Positions 56,501-64,000 of a stretch of DNA of 64,000 nucleotides are shown in pieces. The position numbers and the translations under genes were made by a program. The DNA lies in assembly GCA_026874595.1 (NCBI GenBank), contig CM049313.1, positions 44,050,659 to 44,114,658 of the forward strand, in the 5' to 3' direction. Each line of letters begins with the position of its first letter. Positions within the stretch are counted from its first letter, which is position 1. The DNA is from Sipunculus nudus (Eukaryota > Annelida > Sipuncula > Golfingiida > Sipunculidae). The notes below the pieces were generated by a model. It saw nothing but the letters and a program-made list of their open reading frames with translations, was not told the origin of the DNA and did no database searches.

Positions 56501-59339
56501 TGCTACAGTGATGTGGGAGGCCTTCACACACTCAACAAGAGGTCACACACAGACCGTGGTGCAGTTATTAAGACATCTTACAGCTTGACGTGATCAAGGC
56601 GGTCTCTGTTTTGATAGTTCTCCTGATTAAACTAGATCCAGTAGCTGTGCAGACTTTACACAAATATTTTGTGGTTTGGCGCTGTCAACACAGCTGAGAT
56701 ATTCAAAGGTAGCTGCTTGTGGATGACTTGGTGCTAGTGCACTTTATATAGTGGCATTAAAATAGGTTTTAGCTATATCTTGAAAGTCAGTTTTCATAAC
56801 AAGCTATATTGGGTTATTTTCATATAATATTTTATTTCTGTGTATCAGTTTTAATGTATTGCATGTGGCATATTATGAAACGCTGTTCATGTGACATCTG
56901 GTTTGGCATCTGTTCCATTTTAATGATAGTCACAAGATCTTAATAGTAGCAGTAGTTGCCAGATAAATATCTTTTTTCCATATAAAACTGTTGTTGCTGT
57001 CCTAAACAAGAATAAAACTCACATGCACAAAATATAGATATATGCTTTCTGCCAAGCTTAGTTCCTAGTCAATTAAAATTCTTCATTTTTACAAACATCA
57101 TTGTACTAGTTGTAAATGCAAAAACCCTACCACCTAAAGACCACCCAGAATTTACTACCCAGACTACCCCCACTGTGCAGACCACTGGTTTTTATCCACT
57201 TAACATCTAACTGAATTGGCCCTTTTTGTTGGCCTCAGAGATTACATATTTAAAAATTTTATTATATTATTGTCATTATCATTCTCATCAGTTACAGTGA
57301 AATATAGTTTTTATAAAATAACTGTATGGGCATGAACCGATATATGTTAGCAGATTATGGTGTAGAGAAATTATTGAACATAGATTATATGCGTGTGTAT
57401 CTGTGATATTCATGTGTATTTAGTAGACACCTAAAACACAGTGAAACCTTGTGTAATAAGACCACCTGTTGGACTGGCCAAAGGTGGTCTTAATTCATAG
57501 GTGGTTTTATTTGACAGGTTATAGTTATAACTAATGTGAATGTTTTGAGTTCACTGAAGTGTGGCCTTAATAGACAGATGGTCCCCTTAGACAACTGGTC
57601 TTTCAGACTGGTTCTACTGTGGTTGCTAATACTGGTAAGCTGCCTGTAAATAAGCTGTTCATAATTAGAGGAAAAGATCTCCTTTGTAAAAGCAAGCCAA
57701 CCAGCAAATTAACTTATTAGACTCTATATAGTAGTTAAGTATTTCAGTTAGTTATATTATTCACAAATATGGTGTAACAATATGTGCATCAGATTATGTC
57801 CAGAGTCTGCATATCATTCAGGGATGATCAAACCTGGAACAGAACAGGGAAAACACTAGGAACAGGCTGTACATGACCTTTACCCCTCACACACAACCAT
57901 GCTAAAGTGGTATTAACCTTTTTAGATATGAAAAGTTTGTAAAAATATGTTTTAAAACTGTTTTGTGTGTGAAAAAAATATTAGACTCAAAGAAAACTTG
58001 GAATCACACCAATTTCCTGTTTTTCTTTTCTGTGGTTTTGGGAATATAATATGTGAGATGTGGTGCTTCTCTAGTGATATGTATGTGGAAGTGTATGTTT
58101 ATGTAAACAGAGACGAACTGAGACATCAAGGTAAACCACAGACAATGTGGTGGTTGTCCTTTCAGTTACGCTGTACGGTTATTATATAAATATAACAAAA
58201 AATATCTTTTATCAGCTGTTTTATCTCTTTACAGCCATATGGGTTTATTTTTCCACAAAGCAGATGCACTGTCGTCATTGTTATTCTGTCAAATGTAAAC
58301 AGCCTGATGATGACATATTTTACATAACGTTATTAACAAATTAATTGTTACATATTGACTTTTATTCGTTTGTGAACCATCTTGGATTTCACTCTTTAAA
58401 TTTACAATACAATGATTTTTCCATTGGGATTTTGGAAACTGTGAATTTGGGAATAATGTACATGTTTACAGATATATTTAATGTATATATACATTCCTCT
58501 CAGTATATTATTTATCCAGGATCTGGACTCTGTGAATTTGTAAGTCAGGTTTATCCTGCTGTTCTGAGAACAGATGGATAAAGTCAAGTTAGTACTAAGT
58601 GGGTTGTCAGTGGCATTAATGCATCAGCTGAACTGTGAGGGGTCTTAGAAGGGCCTGGTAAACAAATTAAGACCAGGTGAACTGAGCAGGGCTACAGGCG
58701 AGAGTTAAATGATCTGGCAATGTTTCTTTTACCTGTTTTTGGTAGTTCGGCTTTCCGCATGGCTTGCTGGACCATCATTTCCAGCCGTCGGATTCTGGCG
58801 ACAGCATGGGAGTTGATGTCTGCTTGTTTTTTCATAAAATCCTCCAGCTTGAAATTCTCATCTGTTTGCTCTTTTTCAAACTTCTGCACAATTTTATTAG
58901 TTTTCTTTACCGACCTTTTAATAGTGTGTATCCGTTTTTGCAGATTTTTATATTTGTTAGCTTGTACGTGGAGAGCACTGGTAATATTTGTTATTGATTT
59001 CTCAAATTTTACCATTAGCTGCCCCACTTTGGTTAATGGAGCATCGGCCTGCTTGTTTGACTTGGGAGAAAGTAATTCCTCTTTCTGTAGCTTTGTTATT
59101 TGATCCTTAATAGTACTGAAGTCACTCTGTAGGTTGTTGACCAGATTGTGCAAATTGTGTATCCCTTTGCCGTATTCAAAATGAGTTGAGAGCATTTGGA
59201 TCACAGCTGTTTGTACCTGACCTAACTGGTTACATTCTTGATTATCTGCAACTACAAGAGGAGTCATTCCAGTAGTGAGTCCAAATCCCGCCACTGCCAC
59301 CGACAGAATCCAACACCACCATCTGTTACTACCAAACAT
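26294..59339 (-). CDS. Secreted coiled-coil C-type lectin, complete in three exons
   Basis: Exons 58733-59339, 48388-48564 and 26294-26541 join in phase (both introns phase 1) to 344 codons with stop: a 343-residue protein. Residues 1 to about 24 are a signal peptide (MFGSNRWWCWILSVAVAGFG). Residues about 45-190 are polar, Lys/Gln/Glu-rich helix with coiled-coil spacing. Residues 204-338 are a long-form C-type lectin domain with six cysteines (204, 215, 232, 312, 328, 337). By family knowledge, pairs are 204-215, 232-337 and 312-328. The ligand-site motif is KPE (300-302) and the WND position reads WDN (323-325), so the calcium/sugar site differs from mannose (EPN) or galactose (QPD) types. 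It is probably an oligomeric extracellular lectin, plausibly in immunity; ligand unknown. Introns of 21.8 and 10.2 kb are full of repeats. Confidence 0.85.
26721..27386. repeat. 0.7-kb interspersed repeat, copy 1
   Basis: It matches 29366-30058 in the same orientation over its length. Shared blocks include AATCTTGCGCTTCTAAAGAA, AACACTCAACAG, GGTCTCATCTGATTGGAC, GCTTACGATATAGGTA and GTAAAGTGCTGTGTAAAGAG. No coding domain is recognised. Confidence 0.75.
28794..29010. mobile_element. 217-bp MITE with AGCYCCATTTACA ends
   Basis: AGCTCCATTTACACCAAGA at the left and the inverted match of AGCCCCATTTACATAACAAG at the right form imperfect terminal repeats. Inside is a series of CTAGACC/TCTAGAT words. 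A TA lies at both borders but a clear target duplication is not resolved. It may be of the Harbinger or hAT type; that is uncertain. Confidence 0.5.
29366..30058. repeat. 0.7-kb interspersed repeat, copy 2, with 10-bp flanking duplication
   Basis: Same family as 26721-27386. The flanks carry AACATAGCCA at 29356-29365 and again at 30059-30068, a 10-bp direct repeat expected of an insertion. This shows the unit moved as an element rather than arising by local duplication. The class is unknown. Confidence 0.7.
30066..30360. repeat. Two ~175-bp tandem copies beside the 0.7-kb repeat
   Basis: CCAGACAAAGATATTAGTC, then TATTCTTATTT, TTATGCATTCACTA and TGTTTGTCTTTTAA occur at about 30066-30170 and again at about 30243-30350. 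The 10-bp duplication of the 0.7-kb repeat ends at the start of the first unit. Confidence 0.6.
31300..31645. repeat. Diverged ~60-bp tandem array
   Basis: About five units each begin AACARGGAGGC- or ACAGGGAGTC-like, followed by a T-rich block, CAGT.TTT.TTTAATTA and a GTTC/GGTCTGT-like end. Spacing is close to 60 bp in the last three units. Confidence 0.5.
33350..33691 (-). CDS. Possible exon of a multi-pass membrane protein (nested)
   Basis: After an acceptor (GTTTACAG) the frame reads AGERKKSLAMSVRASGSKNL, then three hydrophobic stretches: TCCLLVFLTAGCFIYPLVIG, HLVLLTNGIIAAIF and TIYASYLAALLILVALD. It stays open to a TAG at 33350. An alternative donor GAG|GTGCAA would end the exon at 33395, also on a codon boundary. 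It lies inside lectin intron 2 on the same strand. I do not recognise the family. The basic segment followed by alternating hydrophobic helices looks like a real membrane protein more than chance sequence, but it could be a pseudogene. Confidence 0.4.
   Translation of the reverse strand, partial: AGERKKSLAMSVRASGSKNLLDSNTCCLLVFLTAGCFIYPLVIGLLTQMPGPTHLVLLTNGIIAAIFNPSIHHTIYASYLAALLILVALDTSLTCLTNEVQDSFRIVVFIHLW
34284..34413 (-). CDS. Possible exon upstream of the membrane-protein exon
   Basis: Acceptor TGTTTGCAG and donor GTATGC frame 130 bp reading TPVTGSSSEASNWAKCYDRM and PIAISPACLIYQCSGDWCRQ, ending on a codon boundary. That phase fits the exon starting at 33691. It has four cysteines. The pair (34284-34413, then 33395/33350-33691) could be neighbouring exons of one gene. 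I found no upstream partner. Confidence 0.3.
35453..36631 (+). mobile_element. Helitron/Helentron-like element, 1,179 bp, with tandem core
   Basis: It begins TCCGCC after host A (35452) and ends CTAG before host T, as rolling-circle elements do. A 7-bp-stem hairpin (GTAGTCG/CGACTAC, 36602-36620) ends 11 bases from the 3' terminus. TATCCGCC at the 5' end has its inverted match GGCGGATA near the 3' end. The core is three units of about 277 bp. Each holds two GGTGGCGCCACC-like palindromes, at 35771, 36047, 36325 and 35920, 36196, 36473. There is no Rep/helicase gene, so it is non-autonomous. Confidence 0.72.
36632..37826. other. Intronic, nothing recognised
   Basis: AT-rich stretch between elements, with no exon or repeat that I can define. 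Confidence 0.45.
37829..37991. mobile_element. Tigger-like MITE, copy B (163 bp)
   Basis: CAGTGAAACCTGT at the left and ACAGGTTCCACTG at the right are inverted repeats with one mismatch, flanked by TA on each side. GAGACCACC follows the left end. This is the typical Tigger/pogo terminal pattern, with no coding capacity. Confidence 0.78.
38560..39185 (+). mobile_element. Helentron-like element, about 0.63 kb
   Basis: The 5' end has AGCCCTCAGCC, matched inverted by GGCTGAGGGCT near the 3' end (about 39149-39159). The 3' end has a TCAGC/GCTGA hairpin then TATTCTAG followed by T, the same TATTCTAG/T end as the 35453-36631 element. The interior shares TTGTCGTCACCCAAGCTGTC and TTAACTTTTACCTTGTGAG with 660-900. 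A 13-bp C-run precedes it (38541-38553). Confidence 0.6.
39186..44576. other. Intronic stretch, few features
   Basis: Mostly AT-rich and unassigned. From 41510 to 42130 it becomes more GC- and CpG-rich (ACCGAGCACAGCCGAACTGC, CCACGTGCGTGG), perhaps an unrecognised insertion. Open frames at 42812-43147 (-) and 43849-44139 (-) have no recognisable domain. Confidence 0.45.
44577..46126 (+). mobile_element. Helentron-like element, about 1.55 kb
   Basis: The 5' end TTTTTAGCTCAGCTG is matched by inverted CAGCTGAG near the 3' end (46096-46103). The 3' end is a perfect palindrome GACCCATGGGTC (46110-46121) then CTAG and T. The interior repeats a roughly 300-bp theme: GGTCAAAGGTCAAGGTCACA, then a CAGATGATAACTCC block, at about 45130-46070. 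The 5' 200 bp match the start of the 258-600 repeat (GTCCGTC, CCAGGGAGGTC, AATTAGGTCTCT). Confidence 0.6.
46127..48180. other. Intronic stretch with homopolymer
   Basis: There is a C-run of 17 at 47287-47303. No exon is recognised. The open frames at 46440-46724 and 47423-47665 have no similarity I know. Confidence 0.45.
48186..48231. repeat. TA microsatellite
   Basis: An uninterrupted TA run turns into GATATA units. It lies about 160 bp from lectin exon 2. Confidence 0.85.
48388..48564 (-). CDS. Lectin exon 2: first half of the C-type lectin domain
   Basis: The acceptor is ATTTTTCAG and the donor is GTAATT. G|AG gives Glu, then CPFGFIHYGMSCYKFVNES, WINAERYCQ, HLAGIETKEENDFI and YRRYNA. The two cysteines ten residues apart at the start mark a long-form C-type lectin domain. 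The AERYC and LAGIETKEEND blocks are canonical. Confidence 0.9.
49604..51004 (-). mobile_element. 1,401-bp TIR element, copy 2 (inverted)
   Basis: Same family and exactly the same length as 12913-14313 but in the opposite orientation, again flanked by TA (49602-49603 and 51005-51006). Three AAAACYGCAC-like words lie just inside the left end. The 72-codon frame is present (MDRNGRVATYACSF...) with about ten substitutions against copy 1. The MAPT... frame is disrupted. Confidence 0.8.
51090..51485 (-). repeat. Inverted fragment of the 35453-36631 element family
   Basis: The reverse complement of this stretch aligns with the 5' 500 bp or so of the Helitron-like element: GAGTTTAGCAGATATCATG against GAGTTTTGCGGATACTATG, GGGTCACATG.GAACTG, and a GGTGGCACCA block. 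In both, the frame QF[ST]CDP...EEF is open on the reverse strand. Confidence 0.6.
51490..55375. other. Lectin intron 1, nothing firm
   Basis: AT-rich. The longest frame, 148 codons at 52894-53340 (-), has no domain I recognise and no support as an exon. Confidence 0.45.
55376..56080 (+). repeat. 31-bp minisatellite, about 22 units
   Basis: The unit includes CCAGTCCCTATGTTACCTGG followed by TCCTCTGTTCT. Exact 31-bp spacing is seen between TTACC at 55389, 55420, 55451 and 55482. Units become diverged after 55620. Because 31 is not a multiple of three and the unit has no stop, all three frames stay open and give spurious proteins of 112-200 residues. Confidence 0.9.
56100..57436. other. Lectin intron 1, nothing recognised
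   Basis: AT-rich sequence without a recognisable exon or element. Confidence 0.45.
57439..57619. mobile_element. Tigger-like MITE, copy C (181 bp)
   Basis: CAGTGAAACCTTGTGTAATA at the left and an inverted GGTTCTACTG at the right. The interior aligns with copy B (AATGTGAATG, TAGACAG, GGTCTTTCAGAC). The target TA has decayed. Confidence 0.65.
58733..59339 (-). CDS. Lectin exon 1: signal peptide and coiled coil
   Basis: The ATG at 59339 is the first in the frame and starts a clear signal peptide. The exon encodes 202 residues and ends KAELPKT-G|GTAAAAG. After the signal come ADNQECNQLGQVQTAVIQML (one cysteine, which could link chains), then LHNLVNNLQSDFSTIKDQI, the NITS glycosylation site, and ARIRRLEMMVQQAMRKAEL, with hydrophobic residues at heptad-like spacing. 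The frame runs on past the donor into intron, which is not coding. Confidence 0.85.
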
Positions 59340-61708
59340 GATTATTTACTCTGCTGTATCCCAGGGCAGGCAGTGAATTCCAAGTAACACCACACACTCC
59401 TTAGGAGCAGACACTTGAAGAACAGAAAAAGTAGTAACCATAAATGTAAATTGCACGCCCAGGTGAGCAGATGCACTATCCACTATGCCGTTAACCTATC
59501 AGAGCTGTCAATCACCTGTTAATGTCACCTGGGGGGATTTGCACAGGTCGGATGTTTATTCAGCACCTAGTCTTCAAAAGTGTCACCCGAGAAAGTTATT
59601 TCGCCTTTCAGTAGCGTTAAACCACAGATGCCCCTGTATGGGATCCACGGTTCCTTGGTTCACCATACATTACATGAGAAGTGTAGTAGCTCCCAAGTAC
59701 AAGTATGTAGGATCCCAAGTTGAACACACTGTTGCTTTCCCACTACTAAGAGAAGAGATATTCATATTCCGGTCATGTTACCCAGCAAACAGATACGGCA
59801 ACTGGTACAGTGAATATGTCTCATGCCTTAGTAACTTTGTAATCATTTCAAGCTATAAAAGAAGACGTCAAGTTTTTCATCTGAGGAAGTTCCTGATTCA
59901 TGTTCCAGATCAGGTAGTTAATTATCCAGTGTTTTATCCAGCCAACTTGTACTCTGCAAAAAATAGATAAAAAATACCACATCAGCATTCTAAGCAGGTA
60001 TTATCTCACATTAATGATCCTGCAGTTGACTAAGTATGCACAGCTGAGGGCTTAGTCACTGATGAAAAGGAAGAAAAATATGACATTCTTCCAAGTAAAA
60101 CAGAACTATAAAAATATTTTGTCCTGAACACAGGCTGGTGTTTGCAGCTGCAGGTCCTGTTTATAAATGTGATCAAGAAGAAAATGTGACACTTTCCTAA
60201 ATAAAGATGTTTAAACCAACATAACACTAGTTCTAGCTGGCACTGGTATACTTTTTGCTGGTCAGTCCGGTGATGACAGAGTGGCATTTCTCAAAAAAAG
60301 TAATCATTAAATAAGAAGACAAAATAAAAAGTCACATATTCTTTTAACCTCACAGCTGTAGTCATTATCTGCTGAAGAATATCTCAATCTCTAGGCAAGT
60401 TTAGACCTAACTAATGTTTTTCCAACAAGAAAAGTTTTATTGTTGTCCCAAAATCCTGCCATAATCCTTGCCTACCACTGAATATAAATCTACAGCCAGA
60501 TTAGAAAAGGGCAATGATCTTGCTCATTAATGCACAATAAAAGTCACTTTCCTTTATACTCTCCTGCTATAACCATCACCTACCATTAAGTATCAATCTA
60601 TGGCCGAAGATCATACCTGCTAATGCACAGTGGATGCTGTACACTGTACAGCTGTAGCAAGTGGCCTCCCCTCTAAGCTACAACTTTACATCACCAGGGC
60701 CTAGCCTCCCAGCAGCTCTCACTGGAAGAATCTATCCACTCAGTGAAGAGCTGGCTACCTGAACACTGTAAGCACTGGTAACAGTTCTCACTATTACCAT
60801 CAGGCAACTCTCCTGCTGGGCTCCCTGTCAAGTCCTGCCGCCACAGACTGGAGTTTCCACTGCCTGCAGTTCATGTTACCAGTTTAATCATCATCCCAGG
60901 AGATCAAATACCTGAATACCTGGATTGTTTCAAATTAAATGACCTGACTGGATATACCTGTGTAATATACACCCCCTCCTGAGGTAATGACAGCTCAGGA
61001 CAGTTTGTAGTCTTCTTCTGGAGGTTTTCAGAGCAGCTGGTACCATTTTATACCTACTCCCCATACAAATGTAATAATGCCTTGCATATATCTGTGTACA
61101 TGGTTGGTTTTCAGGTACAAATAAACATAATAGTTTAAATAGTTTTATAGTAATATACTGCTCACCAGAAGACAACACTTTATTTATTTCAGCATTGCTT
61201 TGGCTCATGATAAGTTACTAGTAAGTCACTTCAGTTTATGTAATGTAGGCCAATTGCTGTTATTAGATAGTTTGGTGGTTAATCTGATTCTAATAAAACA
61301 CAAATGACTTATTATACATATATGTCAAAGAGGCCATGCCCACTTTTCTAAATATTTTTACTGTAGTAAAAACAATAGCAAATCTTTAGCAGAGATTTGC
61401 TGGTTCTATATACTGAACACTGATTTACTTTTGAATTCTGTTCAACAGCCACTGTATACTGTATCAGACCATTCCCTTTTAATTCTGTGTGTCACTTTCA
61501 TATGACAGGCAAAGTTAAAATAAAATGCCTACATGGAAATGATAAATGACAGTTAACAGTTGTAATGTGCTATTAATTATTATATTATATTAACTGTTAT
61601 ACATTAATATTCTTGTGACCTCACCCCCAGACAGTTTATATCAGTATGCAGCTTAGTCTGTTGTATTTTCCTGTGTCATCTTAAGCATGTAAAGCACACT
61701 TTTATCAT
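59340..61708. other. Upstream flank of the lectin gene
   Basis: The first few hundred bases should contain the lectin promoter; I see no clear TATA box. Two diverged copies of about 110 bp (TAATCCTTGCCTACCACTGA-like, TCAATCTA-GGCC, GCTAATGCACA) lie at 60470-60630. Nothing else is recognised. Confidence 0.4.
59485..59970 (+). CDS. Unrecognised 161-codon open frame
   Basis: An open frame starting MPLTYQSCQSPVNV and ending VFYPANLYSAKNR. It has no domain, signal peptide or family resemblance I can name. It runs away from the lectin gene, 146 bp from its start codon. No splice partners found. The amino acid mix is not obviously random, but I would treat it as unsupported. Confidence 0.15.
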   Translation: MPLTYQSCQSPVNVTWGDLHRSDVYSAPSLQKCHPRKLFRLSVALNHRCPCMGSTVPWFTIHYMRSVVAPKYKYVGSQVEHTVAFPLLREEIFIFRSCYPANRYGNWYSEYVSCLSNFVIISSYKRRRQVFHLRKFLIHVPDQVVNYPVFYPANLYSAKNR

Positions 61709-61709
61709 G

Positions 61710-63103
61710 TATATGTCACAGGACAACTCCGATCCAGTAGAATTGTCGATCCTACTAGGACAAAGTCCGATTGGACTTTCTACTAGGAGAAACTCCGATC
61801 AGACGTTCTACTAGTAGGATCGGCGATTCTACTAGGACAAATTCCGATCATAGCCTCTACTAGGACAAACTTTGATCAACCAGAGACCACAACATAATTA
61901 GACTTTCTACTAGTAGAATCGGCGATTCTACTACGACAAACTCCGATCGTAGTCTCTACTGGGACAAACTCTGATCGTAGTCTCTATTAGGACAAACTCC
62001 TATTGTAGTCTCTACAAGGAGAAACTTACCATATCTTACCTAATTTCTGAAACCTGAGATTAAAAATGAATAAAACGCAGTACTATTTTAACCAAATGTT
62101 TTATTTATGTATTTGAAAAAAAAATAAAGAAAAATAAATACAAGCACATATGATAAAACACAATATCCTACGATTATATATACAAGTCACAGATATACAT
62201 CTAAATTTTATTCAAACATATTCATGCAATTTTATTTGATAAAAAAAAATTACAAAAATAAGCAAAGGCACATGTAAGCACAAACTTTTTATCTACTTGT
62301 ATATATGTAAAATTCCTGAATATTGATCTAAAATATGTCATTCACACCCTGTCTTAAATTCACAGCAAAAAAATGCAATATATACATCCACCTTTACCAA
62401 TACATACAGATGACCGATCTTTATTTCCCCTGTACACTATAAGGAGCAATCATATACAATACAGCGTAATAACAAGAATTCTAGAAGTATGGTACATAAA
62501 ACAATGACTAAATATAATGGTTTTACAAAAAAAAAACCTAACATTTCAACCATTACCATATACCAGTGTTTAACCCCACATTAAAAACCAAATAAACAAC
62601 CCTTGTCCTAGCTAGCTGTATATTGTATAAAACAATCATGATATACTCTAGTCTTTTAGAAAGTCATATTGTGTATAATCATGAATAAAACATTTGGTAA
62701 CCATTTTACTGTGTTTAATTTATTCATAATCTCAGGTTTCAGAAATTAGACCATTATGGTAAGTTTGTCCTAGTAGAGACTACAATCAGAGTTTGTCCTA
62801 GTAGAAGCTCTAATCCAACTACTACATTTATATATGATTAGAGTTTGTCCTAGTAGAGACCACGATTGGAGTTTGTCCTAGTAGAATCGCCGATTCTACT
62901 AGTAGAAAGTCTAATTATGTTGTGGTCTCTGGTTGATCGGGGTTTGTCCCAGTAGAGGCTAAGATCGGAATTTGTCCTAGTAGAATCGCCGATTCTACTA
63001 GTAGAAAGTCTGATCGGAGTTTCTCCTAGTAGAAAGTCCGATCGGACTTTGTCCTAGTAAGATCGACAATTCTACTGGATCGGAGTTTGTCCCGTGACAT
63101 ATA
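61710..63103. mobile_element. Foldback element with arms of 28-bp repeats
   Basis: A left arm (about 61710-62108) and a right arm (about 62682-63103) are inverted copies, from TATATGTCAC at the tips to CCAAATGTTTTATT at the inner ends. Each arm is an array of units of about 28 bp with CTACTAGGACAAACTCCGAT as core. The three at 61955-62038 are exactly 28 bp apart. A near-palindrome TAGAATCGGCGATTCTA recurs. The 573-bp centre is AT-rich and non-coding. It resembles FB-type foldback transposons in layout. Confidence 0.75.
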
Positions 63104-64000
63104 TATTAACCAATTTACAAAGTAGCCAAAATGTAAACTATAAATAAACATGTCTTGGAGCATAAACTGTATGCAGCGTCTGTCATGTGTATACATGAAT
63201 AAAAACAACCATCATAACTGCATACAGTGCCAAGTAAGAAAGGTCAGGTAGATTAATTATGCTGTAATTAGTGTAGATGTATAGAAGACATCGTCTTTTT
63301 ACCTGTGTCTGACTTGGGTAGTTATCCCATCATTTCTTGTGAACGAGCCAGGAATGTCAATAAAGAACTGGTGAAAATATGTGCTTGTCTGTGCTTTTGT
63401 TTGAAAGTGTGTTTGAGTACGGTTTGTGGAATACTTCCAGACAGATAATTTTGTCACATGAAGTGTCTGTATATGGACTGTCATTTTTATCATAAAAACT
63501 TTATACTGAAATTCAGGCATTTTATGCCTCTACTTTTTCATGCAGGACAAATGATGGATTAGTGACACTTTTTTGTCACTGTAGATAACTCCTTTTACCA
63601 CATGACTGATAAATACCAAGTTGCAGTTTAATCATACTTGCTTACATTATAGCTAGATGCTATATAATGTAAATATGTTTCATCTGAAAGGTTTTATAAG
63701 CAATCACTTATGCTGCATTTTAAACAAAAAATGTAAATTGAATATTTCTTTGAAGTTATCTCTAATAAATGGTTTTTGAATAAGTAATAATTATATTTGA
63801 TATTATATTTCCAGTGATAGGATATAAGGATAAAGATCATAATGCTTGGACTCCATTATTCATTTGAGTCATGAAATGTTAATATAAATTACAAAAAAAT
63901 AGTAAGATGGCTGCTGGTTATCAGGAGAAGATTATCATCAGTCATTGGCCCAGGTTAAGCAAGGAATAACTGATATATTTTCAACATTTTATGACAGATA
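63104..64000. other. Right end, nothing recognised
   Basis: AT-rich, with no exon or repeat that I can define. Confidence 0.45.

Noticed and set aside
58720-59103. 127-codon frame on the + strand
   Set aside because: It is the antisense shadow of lectin exon 1.
59400-59520. tRNA-like head on the - strand near GGCATAGTGGATAGTG
   Set aside because: An A-box-like word is present but no B box follows at the right distance.

Overview
The window is animal nuclear DNA: AT-rich, with small exons bounded by GT-AG introns, long introns, and a dense mix of DNA transposons, rolling-circle-type elements, a SINE, a LINE remnant and microsatellites. The repeat style (short elements carrying 'caaggtcac', 'ggtggcgccacc' and 'gacccatgggtc' blocks, and a 'ctgtggaagtgg' terminal-repeat element) resembles what I know of mollusc genomes, so a mollusc or another lophotrochozoan is my best guess. 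That is an impression, not a proof.

Left part, + strand (1-15,096). Six consecutive exons at 1202-1256, 1508-1560, 2643-2776, 3262-3400, 10689-10881 and 14924-15096 join in phase with no stop. They encode the middle of a YTHDC2-like DEAH-box RNA helicase: the end of the first RecA domain, the linker, and the ankyrin insertion typical of that family. The gene starts left of the window. I did not find the second RecA domain, OB or YTH exons to the right. The introns hold a tRNA-derived SINE, a full-length 4.5-kb pogo-like transposon with a broken transposase, a RecQ-like helicase fragment and a 1,401-bp terminal-inverted-repeat element.

Middle (15,100-26,290). Mostly non-coding: a second SINE copy, a LINE 3' end, a 954-bp TIR element, a Tigger-like MITE and microsatellites.

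Right part, - strand (26,294-59,339). Three exons (58733-59339, 48388-48564, 26294-26541) join in phase into a complete 343-residue secreted protein: signal peptide, long coiled coil, C-terminal C-type lectin domain. Its introns are about 10.2 and 21.8 kb. They hold rolling-circle-type elements with a shared CTAG/T 3' end, an inverted second copy of the 1,401-bp element, a 31-bp minisatellite, a directly repeated 0.7-kb element, and two possible nested - strand exons of a multi-pass membrane protein.

Right end (59,340-64,000). Upstream flank of the lectin gene, one unrecognised open frame, and a 1.4-kb foldback element whose arms are built from 28-bp repeats.

The two host genes have no evident functional link. 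The most unusual items are the complete pogo element with a PIP-box-like first exon and an AT-hook, the two equal-length 1,401-bp elements in opposite orientation, the 28-bp-repeat foldback element, and the set of Helitron/Helentron-like elements.
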